NCBI RefSeq assembly: GCF_014084125.1
Contig: NZ_CP048405.1
Location: 4,092,001-4,156,000, forward strand
Direction of reading: 5' to 3'
DNA: 64,000 nucleotides
Source of the DNA: Streptacidiphilus sp. PB12-B1b
Lineage (GTDB): Bacteria > Actinomycetota > Actinomycetes > Streptomycetales > Streptomycetaceae
This document shows positions 31,813 through 39,872 of the stretch, in pieces (position 1 is the first letter of the stretch; each line of letters begins with the position of its first letter). The translations under genes were made by a program, and so were the position numbers. A model generated the notes under the pieces. The model was not told where the DNA came from, searched no databases, and worked only from the letters and a program-made list of their open reading frames with translations.

Positions 31813-33213
31813 TCAGCCCGCGGCCAGGGCCGCCTGCGCGTCGGCCGCCCCGGCGTCGGCTGCCCCGGTATCGGCCGCCTGGGCGGCTGCGGCCTCTCGG
31901 CGGGTGCGCAGGGCCTGTGCGTGCGGGTCGGTCCGGGCGTCGTAGCGCATGAGGGCGGGGAGCGCCGCCGCCAGCGCGCCGACCGCGACCACGCAGGCCA
32001 GGCCCCCGGCCCAGATCGAGGCGCGGACGCCGACCACCGCCGCCATGCCGCCGGCCCGGACCTGGCCCAGCTGCGGACCCACGGAGTAGCTGAGCAGCTC
32101 CACCCCGGCCAGCCGCCCGCGCAGCTCGTCCGGGATGGTCCCGTTCCACAGCGTCGACCGGAACAGGCCGCTCACCATGTCCGCCCCGCCCGCGGCGACC
32201 AGGCACAGCAGGACGAGCCAGACGTCGGTGCTCAGCCCGGCCCCGGCGATGGCGGCGCCCCAGCCGGCGGCGGCCCACACCACCATCCGGCCGTGCCGCA
32301 TGACCCGGGACGCCCAGCGGCTGGTGAGCGTGACCAGCAGCGAACCGACAGCGAACGACGCGTACATCAGCCCCAGCGACCAGTCGGCGTGCAGCCGGTC
32401 GGCCAGGAAGGGGAACACCGCCGTCGGCATGGCGAACAGCATCGCCGCCATGTCCACCGCGTAGGTGCCGAGCAGGTCCGGGCGGCTGCGGGCGTAGCGC
32501 AGCCCGTCCACGATGGCCCGGACCGACGGCCGCTGCGCCTCCGCGGCGGGCGGGACCGGCCGCAGCCGGTACATCAGCAGCGCCGAGACGACAAAGGTGG
32601 CCAGGTCGATGGCGTACGCAGCGGACACACCGGCGGTGGTGGCGATCACCCCGGCCAGGGCCGGTCCGGCGATCGCGCCGGCGTTCCAGCGCAGCGAGAC
32701 CAGCGAGGCGGCGGCGGTCAGCTGGTCGTGTTCGACGATCTGCGGCGTGATGGCGTCCAGCGAGGGGCGCTGGATCGCGCCGAAGGCCGAGCTCAGCGCC
32801 GCCACCAGGTACAGCGGCCAGACCGCCGGGTGCGGCAGCAGGCCGTTGCCGAGCAGCGCCGCCGCGCAGAGGCCCTGGGCGATCTCGCTGTTCAGGACCA
32901 GCCTGCGCCGGTCCATGGCGTCCGCGAGCGCGCCGCCCCACAGGCCGCAGACGATCAGCGGCACCAGCTCGACCGCCCCGATCAGCCCGACCTCGAAGGA
33001 GGAGCCGGTCAGCTGCTTGAGCTGGAGCGGCACCGCTACCAGGGTGAGGAAGCTGCCGAAGGCGGTGATCGCTCCCGCGCTCCACAGCAGCCGGAAGTCC
33101 CGGGAGCTGCGCCAGGGCGAGAGGTCGACGCTGAGCTGAGCGAGGAGGCGGCGGATCCGCCGGGCGGGGGCGGCCGGGAGGGCCGGATCGTGCGGGGGAC
33201 GGTTCGGGGTCAC
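31813..33213 (-). CDS. MFS transporter (EntS/TetV-like exporter)
   Basis: 466 residues with 12 predicted helices. It starts WRSSRDFRLLWSAGAITAFGSFLTLVAVPLQLKQLTGSSFEVG and has the motif-A-like loop GGALADAMDRRRLVL. This matches the EntS/enterobactin-type MFS subfamily, which exports siderophores or drugs. The C-terminal tail is Ala/Asp-rich with AADTGAADAGAADAQ repeats. The substrate is unknown. Confidence 0.82.
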   Translation of the reverse strand: MTPNRPPHDPALPAAPARRIRRLLAQLSVDLSPWRSSRDFRLLWSAGAITAFGSFLTLVAVPLQLKQLTGSSFEVGLIGAVELVPLIVCGLWGGALADAMDRRRLVLNSEIAQGLCAAALLGNGLLPHPAVWPLYLVAALSSAFGAIQRPSLDAITPQIVEHDQLTAAASLVSLRWNAGAIAGPALAGVIATTAGVSAAYAIDLATFVVSALLMYRLRPVPPAAEAQRPSVRAIVDGLRYARSRPDLLGTYAVDMAAMLFAMPTAVFPFLADRLHADWSLGLMYASFAVGSLLVTLTSRWASRVMRHGRMVVWAAAGWGAAIAGAGLSTDVWLVLLCLVAAGGADMVSGLFRSTLWNGTIPDELRGRLAGVELLSYSVGPQLGQVRAGGMAAVVGVRASIWAGGLACVVAVGALAAALPALMRYDARTDPHAQALRTRREAAAAQAADTGAADAGAADAQAALAAG

Positions 33214-33334
33214 GGTGCACGATCCTCACCCGGCCGCCCGCGCCCGGGCAAACCCATTTTCGCCGCTGGGAGGGCCCGCGGCGGCGACCGTGCCCCGGTT
33301 GCCGGGGGCCGGGGCCGGGCGCGAGAGTGGGGGG

Positions 33335-34072
33335 ATGTGCGGACGGTACGCGTCGAGCAGGCGCCCGGAGGATCTCGCCGGTATGTTCCACGCCGAGCGG
33401 GAGCCGGAGCAGGATCTGCCGCCGTCGTGGAACGTCGCCCCCACCGACCAGGTCTGGGGCGTGGTGGAACGCGTCGGCAAGGGCCCGGACGCCGACAGCC
33501 CGGTGCGCAGGCTGCGCCCGCTGCGGTGGGGGCTGGTGCCCTCCTGGGCCAAGGACCCCTCGGTCGGCTCCCGGATGATCAACGCCCGGATGGAGACCGC
33601 CCACGAGAAGCCCGCCTACCGCAACGCCTTCGCCCGGCACCGCTGTCTGCTGCCCGCCGACGGCTACTACGAGTGGACGGCCGTGCCCGACCCGCTGACC
33701 GGCAAGACCGCCAAGCAGCCGTACTTCATCGCCCCTGCGGACGGCTCGGTGATGGCGATGGCCGGGCTGTTCGAGTACTGGCGCGACCGGTCGGTCGCCG
33801 ACGACGACTCCCCCGGCGCCTGGCTGACCACCTGCACCGTCATCACCACCGAGGCCGCCGACGCCTCGGGCCGGATCCACCCGCGGATGCCGCTGACCCT
33901 GCCGCCGGACGCGTACGACGCCTGGCTGGACCCGCGCCAGCACGACACCGACCGGCTGCGCGCCCTGCTCCGGCTGCCGGCCGACGGCGACGTCGAGGTC
34001 CGGGCCGTGTCCACCGCCGTGAACAGCGTCCGCAACAACGGCCCGCAGCTGCTGGACCCGCCGGACGAGTGA
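33335..34072 (+). CDS. SOS response-associated peptidase (YedK/HMCES-type)
   Basis: 245 residues starting MCGRYASS; Cys2 is the catalytic residue that crosslinks to abasic sites in single-stranded DNA. Further family blocks are WNVAPTDQV, RWGLVPSWAKD, INARMETAHEKPAYR, CLLPADGYYEW and TTEAADASGRIHPRMPLTL, whose His is catalytic. The ATG at 33335 is fixed by the N-terminal cysteine. It protects abasic sites at stalled forks. Confidence 0.92.
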   Translation: MCGRYASSRRPEDLAGMFHAEREPEQDLPPSWNVAPTDQVWGVVERVGKGPDADSPVRRLRPLRWGLVPSWAKDPSVGSRMINARMETAHEKPAYRNAFARHRCLLPADGYYEWTAVPDPLTGKTAKQPYFIAPADGSVMAMAGLFEYWRDRSVADDDSPGAWLTTCTVITTEAADASGRIHPRMPLTLPPDAYDAWLDPRQHDTDRLRALLRLPADGDVEVRAVSTAVNSVRNNGPQLLDPPDE

Positions 34073-34108
34073 GCCCGCTGAGCCCGCGCAGGTGATGCCC
34101 GGCGCGGG

Positions 34109-34678
34109 TCACTCCGGGGCGTGCAGGTGGGTGCGCCCGCCGTCGTGGTCGAAGATGCCCAGGATCTCGGCCGGGCCGCCGTGCGCCCCGAAGGCGTGCG
34201 GGATCATGGTGGAGAACTCGGCCGCCTGGCCGGTCTCGACCAGGATCCTGCGGTCGCCGAGCAGCAGCACGAGCGTTCCGGACAGGACGGTGAACCAGTC
34301 CCGGCCCGGGTGGGCCTTCAGCGCGTCGGGGCCGGTGGGGGCGGGTTTGGTGATCCGCATCTTGGCGGCCGTGACGCCCGACTCGCGCTTCAGCGTCCAC
34401 ATGGTGACCCCGCGCGCGGCGTCGTGCCGGGGCCGGATGACGACGTCGTCGTCGGAGGCGGACTCCACCAGCTGGTCCAGCGAGGTGCCCAGGGCCCGGG
34501 CGATGGAGGTCAGCTGGTCCAGGCTGATCCGCCGGTGGCCGGTCTCGATGCGGCTCAGCGTGGACGGGCTCAGGTAGCAGCGGGCGGCGAGGTCGTCCAG
34601 GGACAGGCCCATGGCCACCCGCAGCCCCCTGATCCGCTTGCGCACCAGGGCGTCCAGCCCTCCATCCTCTTGCTTCAT
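34109..34678 (-). CDS. XRE-family regulator with C-terminal cupin domain
   Basis: 189 residues. An N-terminal helix-turn-helix (about 10-70, LRVAMGLSLDDLAARCYLSPSTLSRIETGHRRISLDQL) is followed by a cupin domain (about 95-185, DWFTVLSGTLVLLLGDRRILVETGQAAEFSTMIPHAFGAHGG). Such regulators sense a small molecule through the cupin. It is divergent from a methyltransferase gene, its probable target. ATG at 34678. Confidence 0.88.
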   Translation of the reverse strand: MKQEDGGLDALVRKRIRGLRVAMGLSLDDLAARCYLSPSTLSRIETGHRRISLDQLTSIARALGTSLDQLVESASDDDVVIRPRHDAARGVTMWTLKRESGVTAAKMRITKPAPTGPDALKAHPGRDWFTVLSGTLVLLLGDRRILVETGQAAEFSTMIPHAFGAHGGPAEILGIFDHDGGRTHLHAPE

Positions 34679-34724
34679 ACGCAAGATGCTATGCGACCTG
34701 CGCAAGCTTTCGTAGGGTCGGGGC
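34679..34724. promoter_or_regulatory. 46-base divergent promoter with repeated CGCAAG boxes
   Basis: CGCAAG occurs at 34680-34685 and 34701-34706, exactly 21 bases (two helical turns) apart. TAGGGT (34713-34718) could be a -10 box placing transcription almost at the methyltransferase ATG, so that mRNA may be leaderless. The XRE-cupin protein is the likely binder. Confidence 0.5.
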
Positions 34725-35624
34725 ATGACACCCCCCGCACACCACCACGACCACTCCCCCGGCCCCGCCCACCACGACCACCACCCGGCGTCCGAGGCCG
34801 ACGAGGCCGGGCTGGCCGAGGTGCTCGAACTCGACGCCGAGGTGCTGGGCGCGCACCTGACCGAACTGGCCGACTGGCTGGCGCGGTCGGCCGGTCCGCT
34901 GCCCGTGCGCCGCATCCTCGACCTGGGCAGCGGCACCGGGGCCGGGACGTTCACCCTGCTCCGGCAGTTCGAGGACGCCGAGGTGGTCGCCGTCGACAAC
35001 TCCCCGTACCTCCGCCGGCGCCTGCGGGACAGGGCCCGCGACCTGGGCCTGGCGGACCGGGTGCACACGGTCGCGGCCGACCTGGACGCGGACTGGCCGG
35101 ACTTCGGCGGCGTGGACCTGGTGTGGGCGTCGGCGGCGCTGCACCACATGGCCGACGCCGACCGCGCCCTGCGCGAGACCGCCGCCGCGCTGCGCCCCGG
35201 CGGACTGCTGGCCGTGGTCGAACTCGACGGCCTGCCGCGCTTCCTCCCGGACGACCTCGGCGTCGGACGCCCGGGACTGGAGGCCCGCTGCCGGGCGGCG
35301 CTGGCCGGGCGGCATGCCGAGGCCGTGCCGCTGCTGGGCTCCGACTGGGGCCCGCGGCTTTCCCGGGCCGGATTCACCGTCGAGGCCGAGCGTCTGTTCG
35401 CCGTGGAACTGACGCAGCCGCTGCCGCCCGCCGCCGGCCGCTATGCCCAGGCGGTACTGCGCCGCATGCGGGGTGCGCTGGACGGGCGATTGGACGCCGA
35501 GGACAGCGCCGTACTCGACCTGCTCATCGACGGCGACGGACCCGAGAACGTGCTGCTCCGGGCCGATCTGGCGGTGCGCACCGAGCGGACGGTGTGGCTG
35601 GCCCGACGGCCGTTCTCCCAATAA
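34725..35624 (+). CDS. Class I SAM-dependent methyltransferase
   Basis: 299 residues. The SAM-binding motif I is ILDLGSGTGAGTFTLL (about residue 65), motif II includes VVAVDNSPYLRRRL, and later blocks are LVWASAALHHM and LRPGGLLAVVEL. The first 25 residues are strikingly His-rich (HHHDHS...HHDHHPAS), suggesting metal binding or a purification-like artefact of expansion. Substrate unknown. It diverges from the XRE-cupin regulator with only 46 bases between them. Confidence 0.88.
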   Translation: MTPPAHHHDHSPGPAHHDHHPASEADEAGLAEVLELDAEVLGAHLTELADWLARSAGPLPVRRILDLGSGTGAGTFTLLRQFEDAEVVAVDNSPYLRRRLRDRARDLGLADRVHTVAADLDADWPDFGGVDLVWASAALHHMADADRALRETAAALRPGGLLAVVELDGLPRFLPDDLGVGRPGLEARCRAALAGRHAEAVPLLGSDWGPRLSRAGFTVEAERLFAVELTQPLPPAAGRYAQAVLRRMRGALDGRLDAEDSAVLDLLIDGDGPENVLLRADLAVRTERTVWLARRPFSQ

Positions 35625-35803
35625 GAAGAAATCAGTTTCGGTTTATCGGACTATTTTTAATCTGTCTCCGTATCATCCTGATTGGGCAACAGAAGCGGAA
35701 TTCCCCTTTTTCACGAATCCCGAGGGGTGCATTCTCGTGAGTGCCCGGCCGAACAGGCGGGGTGAATGGCACCACAGCACATGTGAGAAAGGTCCTGACA
35801 CAC
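35625..35803 (+). other. AT-rich intergenic segment upstream of small secreted protein gene
   Basis: This 179-base stretch is far richer in A/T than its surroundings, with runs such as CTATTTTTAAT and CCCCTTTTT. It probably holds the promoter for the downstream secreted-protein gene. GAAAGG before 35804 is its ribosome site. I see no gene in it. Confidence 0.5.
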
Positions 35804-36064
35804 ATGACTGACAGGTTCAAGCGGGCCCTGGCGCTCGGCGCCGCCACCGTCGCACTCGCCGGAGGGGCGGTGCTCACCTCGGTCGGCTCCGCCTCGGCGG
35901 CGACCCCCGACCACCGCGCGCCGGTCGCGCACTCCCGCTGCCACGAGGCCCGGGGCTACTGGACGCGCACCTGGCACCCGGCCCGGCGCGACCGGCACGG
36001 CAAGTGGCACGCCGGGTACTGGACCCGCACCTGGCACCCGGGCCACCTGGTGTGCACCGGGTGA
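35804..36064 (+). CDS. Small secreted protein with two GYWTRTWHP repeats
   Basis: 86 residues. A signal peptide ends SASAA (about residue 33). The mature 53-residue peptide is rich in His, Arg and Trp; GYWTRTWHP occurs twice, separated by a basic spacer (ARRDRHGKWHA). Two cysteines (in SRCHE and LVCTG) could form a disulfide. Function unknown. It is followed by a strong hairpin. Confidence 0.7.
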   Translation: MTDRFKRALALGAATVALAGGAVLTSVGSASAATPDHRAPVAHSRCHEARGYWTRTWHPARRDRHGKWHAGYWTRTWHPGHLVCTG

Positions 36065-36076
36065 CCATCGCCTGAA

Positions 36077-36122
36077 GGCCGCGCCCCCGCCGGATCCGCA
36101 GGGATCGGACGGGGGCGCGGCC
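36077..36122. terminator. Bidirectional terminator hairpin
   Basis: GGCCGCGCCCCCG and CGGGGGCGCGGCC form a 13-base stem around a GGATCC-rich inner stem. It lies between the plus-strand secreted protein and the end of the minus-strand sulfur operon and could terminate both. Confidence 0.75.
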
Positions 36123-36137
36123 CTGTGCGCGGTGCGG

Positions 36138-36629
36138 CTAGCCTGCGAACCGGTGGAAGCCGCCGAACGCGCCGCCGTGGTGCAGCAGCGGCGCTGCGTC
36201 ACCGGCGCCGCCGGCGTCCAGCACCTCGCCGACCACCAGCAGGTGGTCGCCGACCTGCTGGCGCAGGACCGGGCGGGCGGTGAGCCAGGCCGGGACGTCG
36301 TCCAGCAGCGGCACCCCCTGCGGGCCGGGCGACCATCGGGTTCCGGCGAAGCGGTCGGTGCCGCTGGTGGCGAAGCGCCGGGCTAGGCCCGCCTGGTCCT
36401 CGCCGAGGATGTGCGCGGCGAAGATCCCGGCCGCGTCGACAGCGGCGGCGGTGGACGCGGTCGATGACAGGTAGAAGGAGACCAGGGCCGGCTCCAGCGA
36501 GACCGAGGTGAACGAGGTCGCGGTGAAGCCGGCCGGGCCGGGCACGGTCAGCACGGCCACCCCGGCCGCGTGGCGGCGCAGGGTCTGACGCAGGAGGTCG
36601 GCGGGGGTCGAGGTGGCGGTGGCGGTCAT
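36138..36629 (-). CDS. NAD(P)H:flavin oxidoreductase (flavin reductase domain)
   Basis: 163 residues. LRRHAAGVAVLTVPGPAGFTATSFTSVSLEPALVSFYLS is the start of the flavin_reduct (HpaC/SsuE-functional) family. GEDQAGLARRFA and the late HHGGAFGGFHRF, which replaces the usual YH-x-GxYR, are also visible. It likely supplies reduced FMN to the three SsuD-like monooxygenases encoded upstream. It is the last gene of the operon and ends at a strong hairpin. Confidence 0.85.
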   Translation of the reverse strand: MTATATSTPADLLRQTLRRHAAGVAVLTVPGPAGFTATSFTSVSLEPALVSFYLSSTASTAAAVDAAGIFAAHILGEDQAGLARRFATSGTDRFAGTRWSPGPQGVPLLDDVPAWLTARPVLRQQVGDHLLVVGEVLDAGGAGDAAPLLHHGGAFGGFHRFAG

Positions 36630-37827
36630 CGGGGGTCCTTTCCAGCACGGCAGATCGGTCGGTCGAGGCGGTCGCGGTCGGGGCGGTCGCGGTCGGGGCG
36701 GTCGGATGCGGGTCGGGCGTGAAGGGGGCCGTGGCGAGCAGCCCGGCGCGGCGCAGCAGCGGCAGGACGCCCTCGGCGAACCAGTGCGCCTCCTCCAGGT
36801 GCGGCTGCCCGGACAGCAGGACGTGCTCGACGCCCAGGTCGTGGTACTCGGCGAGGCGCTGCGCGACCTCCTGGTGGCTGCCGACCAGGGCGGTCCCGGC
36901 GTGCCTGCGCAGCAGGCCGAAGCCGGCCCAGAGGTTGGGTGCGATCTCCAGGCCGTCGGTGCGGCCGCCGTGCAGGGCGGTCATCCGCCGCTGGCCCTCC
37001 GAGGAGGTGCGGGCGGCGCGCTGCTGGGCCAGGGCGACGGCCGCCGGGTCCATCGCCCGCAGCAGCCGGTCGGCCTCGGCCCAGGCTTCGGCGGCGGTGT
37101 CGCGGGTGATGACGTGCAGCCGGACGCCGAAGCCGACGCGGCGGCCGGTCCGCTGCGCGGCCGCGCGGACCTGCGCGATCCGGGGGGCGAGCGCGGCGGG
37201 CGGTTCGCCCCAGCTCAGGTGCACGTCGGCGTGGGCGGCGGCGGCCAGCAGCGCGGGCTGCGAGGTGCCGCCGAGCAGGACCGCCGGGGCCGGGTCGGGC
37301 GCCTCGGCGACGGTGGCACCGGCGACCCGGTAGTGGGCGCCGTCGTGGTCGAGCGGGCGTCCGGACCAGGCGCCGCGCAGCACGGTCAGCCACTCGTCGG
37401 TGCGGGCGTAGCGGGCGTCGTGGTCGAGCCAGTCGCCGTAACGGCGCTGCTCCTCGTCGTCGGAGCCGGTGACCACGTTCAGCATCAACCGGCCGCCGGA
37501 GACCCGCTGGTAGGTCGCGGCCATCTGGGCGGCGAGGGTGGGGCTGACGGCGTCGGGGCGCAGCGCGACGACGAACCGCAGCCGCCGGGTCTCGCGCAGC
37601 AGCGCGGCGGTGGTGATCCAGGGGTCCTCGCACCAGGTGCCGACGGGCGTCAGCACCGACTCGTAGCCGAGGCGTTCGGCGGCCCGGGCGACGTCGGCGA
37701 GGTAGTCGATGGTGGGGGCGCGGTCGGTGGAGCGGGGCGCGGCGGTGGCGATGCGGGAGTGCACCCAGCCCACCACGTCCCGCCCGTCCCCGGAGGTGGG
37801 CAGGTACCAGTGCGGGTGCAGGGCCAT
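36199..37827 (-). CDS. LLM-class FMNH2-dependent monooxygenase (SsuD-like), overrunning into next gene
   Basis: The first 370 codons encode a complete luciferase-like monooxygenase: HWYLPTSGDGRDV, YLADVARAAERLGYESVLTPVGTWCEDPW, NVVTGSDDEEQRRYGDWLDHDARYARTDEW and a C-terminal AEGVLPLLRRAG. SsuD-type enzymes release sulfite from alkanesulfonates using FMNH2 and O2. The frame has no stop at the expected place and runs 431 bases into the flavin reductase gene. In another frame a TGA overlaps the reductase ATG (stop at 36626-36628), as expected for a coupled operon, so a small indel near 36.7 kb is likely. Nearby is a (CGCGGTCGGGGCGGT)n tract. ATG with AAGGAGG. Confidence 0.8.
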   Translation of the reverse strand: MALHPHWYLPTSGDGRDVVGWVHSRIATAAPRSTDRAPTIDYLADVARAAERLGYESVLTPVGTWCEDPWITTAALLRETRRLRFVVALRPDAVSPTLAAQMAATYQRVSGGRLMLNVVTGSDDEEQRRYGDWLDHDARYARTDEWLTVLRGAWSGRPLDHDGAHYRVAGATVAEAPDPAPAVLLGGTSQPALLAAAAHADVHLSWGEPPAALAPRIAQVRAAAQRTGRRVGFGVRLHVITRDTAAEAWAEADRLLRAMDPAAVALAQQRAARTSSEGQRRMTALHGGRTDGLEIAPNLWAGFGLLRRHAGTALVGSHQEVAQRLAEYHDLGVEHVLLSGQPHLEEAHWFAEGVLPLLRRAGLLATAPFTPDPHPTAPTATAPTATASTDRSAVLERTPDDRHRHLDPRRPPASDPAPPRGRGGRADRARPGRLHRDLVHLGLAGAGPGLLLPVIDRVHRRRCRRGRDLRRAHPRRGPGGPSPALRHQRHRPLRRNPMVARPAGGAAAGRRPGLAHRPPGPAPAGRRPPAGGRRGAGRRRRR

Positions 37828-37892
37828 CGGTGGGTCCTCCTTGTCGGGTGGTCAGAGTGCGTCGGCAGGAGCGGCGGCAGGGACGTCGGCCG

Positions 37893-37963
37893 GGCCGTCC
37901 CGCGCGGGTGGTTCGGCGCGCGGGACGGCCGGGGCGCGGCTAGGCCCGGGGCGCGGCTAGGCC
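37893..37963 (-). repeat. Hairpin and 16-bp tandem repeat between hydrolase and monooxygenase genes
   Basis: GGCCGTCCCGCGC (37893-37905) pairs with GCGCGGGACGGCC (37918-37930). Immediately next to it GGGGCGCGGCTAGGCC occurs twice (37931-37946 and 37948-37963), duplicating the hydrolase stop-codon region. This may partially terminate or process the operon mRNA before the last two genes. Confidence 0.6.
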
Positions 37964-38727
37964 GGTGCGGGTGCCGGTGCGGGGGCGGTGACGGTGACCA
38001 CCACCGGCAGGTCGGCTCCGCCGCGCAGCCGTTCGAGCCACTGGACGACGGTGGCGGCGACGCTGCGGTGGGAGATGTCATTGAGCGCGTCGTGCCGACC
38101 GTCCGCGACGGTGGCCAGCACCGCCTGCGGCAGCCGGGCGGCCAGCCGCCGGGCTTCGGCGACCGGGCTGACCGGGTCGGCCTCGCCGTGCAGCAGCAGC
38201 ACCGGCAGGCTGCCCAGCTCCGCGGCGGCGCGTTCGGCGGCGTCGGCGAGCGCCGCCGGGACGGGCTCGGCCAGGCTGCCGCGGGTGAAGCCGGCGTCCG
38301 CGTCCAGCCGTCCACGGTGGGTCGGGCAGGCAGTGCGGGCGCCGAGTTCGCTGTCCCAATCGGTGAGGGGCGCGCCGTCGGCATCCAGGGCGGTGCCGGC
38401 CAGCAGCAGCGCATCGGCGTGCAGGGCGGGGTACACGGCGGCGGCGAGCGCCTGCAGCGCGCCGGTGTCGGAGCCGGCCAGCACCAGCGGGACGGCCGCG
38501 CCCTGGGCGATCCGGGCGATGTCGGCGGCGGTGCGCTCCCCGTCCTGGCCGGGTGCGGTGTCCAGGACGTGCACCACGTAGGCGTCGGCGGCGAGCCGGC
38601 GGCCGAACCGCTCGTACACCCCGGGGGTCTCGCCCCGGCCGGGCAGCAGGATCAGGGTTCCGCGCTGCAGCAGGCCCTCGGGCGGGTACCAGCTCGCGGT
38701 GCGGGTGGCGGCGGGCGCGGCGGTCAC
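37957..38727 (-). CDS. Alpha/beta hydrolase with unusual Asp in the nucleophile elbow
   Basis: 256 residues. RGTLILLPGRGETPGVYERFG provides the oxyanion region. The elbow VLAGSDTGALQAL places Asp87 where a serine usually sits (G-x-Nuc-x-G). HGEADPVSP and GRHDALNDISHRS supply the acid and the histidine. Asp nucleophiles are known in haloalkane dehalogenases and epoxide hydrolases. The GTG start overlaps the upstream monooxygenase stop (GTGA). In this locus it probably processes an organosulfur intermediate; its reaction is not known. Confidence 0.75.
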   Translation of the reverse strand: MTAAPAATRTASWYPPEGLLQRGTLILLPGRGETPGVYERFGRRLAADAYVVHVLDTAPGQDGERTAADIARIAQGAAVPLVLAGSDTGALQALAAAVYPALHADALLLAGTALDADGAPLTDWDSELGARTACPTHRGRLDADAGFTRGSLAEPVPAALADAAERAAAELGSLPVLLLHGEADPVSPVAEARRLAARLPQAVLATVADGRHDALNDISHRSVAATVVQWLERLRGGADLPVVVTVTAPAPAPAPA

Positions 38728-39869
38728 CGGGCACCGCCGGCCACCGCGGCGAGCGGGGCCGCGGCCGCCTCGCGGCGGGCGAGTTCGGCGCCGACCAGCG
38801 GCAGCAGGTGCCTGCCGTAGTCGACGGCGTCGTCCAGCGGGTCGTAGCCGCGGATGAGCAGGGTGGTCACGCCGATGTCGACGTAGTCCAGCAGCGCTTG
38901 GGCGACCGTCTCGGGGGTGCCGACCAGCGCGGTGGAGTTGCCGGCCGCGCCGGTGGCGGCGGCGGGCGCGGTCCACAGCGCCCGGTCGTGCCGGTCGGCC
39001 TTGGCGGCGGCGGCCAGCAGCCGCTGCGATCCGGCGTTCTGCGGCTGCGCCCCGGGGCCGACCGGCAGGATCGCCCGGCGGCGCCCGAACAGCGGGTTGT
39101 TCGCGCCGTGGCCCCGGATGGTGTCCAGGATGCCGTGGGCCCGCTCCCAGGCCGCCTCCTCGGTGGCGCCGAGGATCGGCCGGAAGGAGACGCTGATGCG
39201 CGGCGGCGTGGTCCTGCCCGCCGCCTCGGCGGCGGCGCGGACCGAGGCGATCTGCTGGGCGGTCTCGGCCAGCGGCTCGCCCCACAGCGCGAACACGTCG
39301 GCGTGCTTGCCGCCGACCCGGTAGGCGGCCTCGGAGGAACCGCCGAAGTACAGCGGTATCCGCGGCTGCTGGGCGGGCCTGACCTCGGCGTGGAAGTCGT
39401 CGAAGCGGTAGTAGCGACCGTCCAGGCCGAAGGGGGCGTCCTCGGTCCAGGCGCGCTTGAGCACGTCCAGGTACTCGTCGGTGCGGTCGTAGCGCTCGTC
39501 CTTGGGCAGGTGGTCGCCGTCGCGGCGCTGTTCGGCGTCGTGGCCGCCGGTGATGATGTGGACGGCGACCCGGCCGCCGGAGAACTGGTCCAGGGTGGCG
39601 AAGGTGCGGGCCGCGAGCGTCGGGGCGACGAAGCCGGGCCGGTGGGCGACGAGCAGCCCGAGCCGCTCGGTGTGGGCGGCGACGTGCGCGGCGACCTGGG
39701 TGCCGTCGGGGCTGCTGGAGCCGTAGCCGATCAGGATCCGGTCGAATCCGGCCTCCTCGTGGGCCCGGGCGAAGCGGCGGGTGTAGTCGGGGTCGACGAC
39801 GGGGCCGCTCGGTGGACGGGTCTCGGAGCCGTCGCGGGTGCCGATCATGCCGATGAATTCGACGCTCAT
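38724..39869 (-). CDS. LLM-class FMNH2-dependent monooxygenase (SsuD-like)
   Basis: 381 residues. It starts MSVEFIGMIGTRDGSE and has FARAHEEAGFDRILIGYGSSSPDG, HRPGFVAPTLAARTFATLDQFSGGRVAVHIITGG and YRTDEYL-type blocks of alkanesulfonate monooxygenases, ending DVGVTTLLIRGYDPLDD-like (DIGVTTLLIRGYDPLDDAVDYG). It is closely related to the enzyme at 41159. The gap to the acyl-CoA dehydrogenase gene upstream is 3 bases, and the stop overlaps the hydrolase start. Confidence 0.88.
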   Translation of the reverse strand: MSVEFIGMIGTRDGSETRPPSGPVVDPDYTRRFARAHEEAGFDRILIGYGSSSPDGTQVAAHVAAHTERLGLLVAHRPGFVAPTLAARTFATLDQFSGGRVAVHIITGGHDAEQRRDGDHLPKDERYDRTDEYLDVLKRAWTEDAPFGLDGRYYRFDDFHAEVRPAQQPRIPLYFGGSSEAAYRVGGKHADVFALWGEPLAETAQQIASVRAAAEAAGRTTPPRISVSFRPILGATEEAAWERAHGILDTIRGHGANNPLFGRRRAILPVGPGAQPQNAGSQRLLAAAAKADRHDRALWTAPAAATGAAGNSTALVGTPETVAQALLDYVDIGVTTLLIRGYDPLDDAVDYGRHLLPLVGAELARREAAAAPLAAVAGGAR

Positions 39870-39872
39870 GGG

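Noticed and set aside
36660-36710. 15-base CG-rich tandem repeat as an independent element
   Set aside because: It is an in-frame Thr/Ala/Pro-coding tract at the end of the monooxygenase; a change of whole units would not shift the frame.
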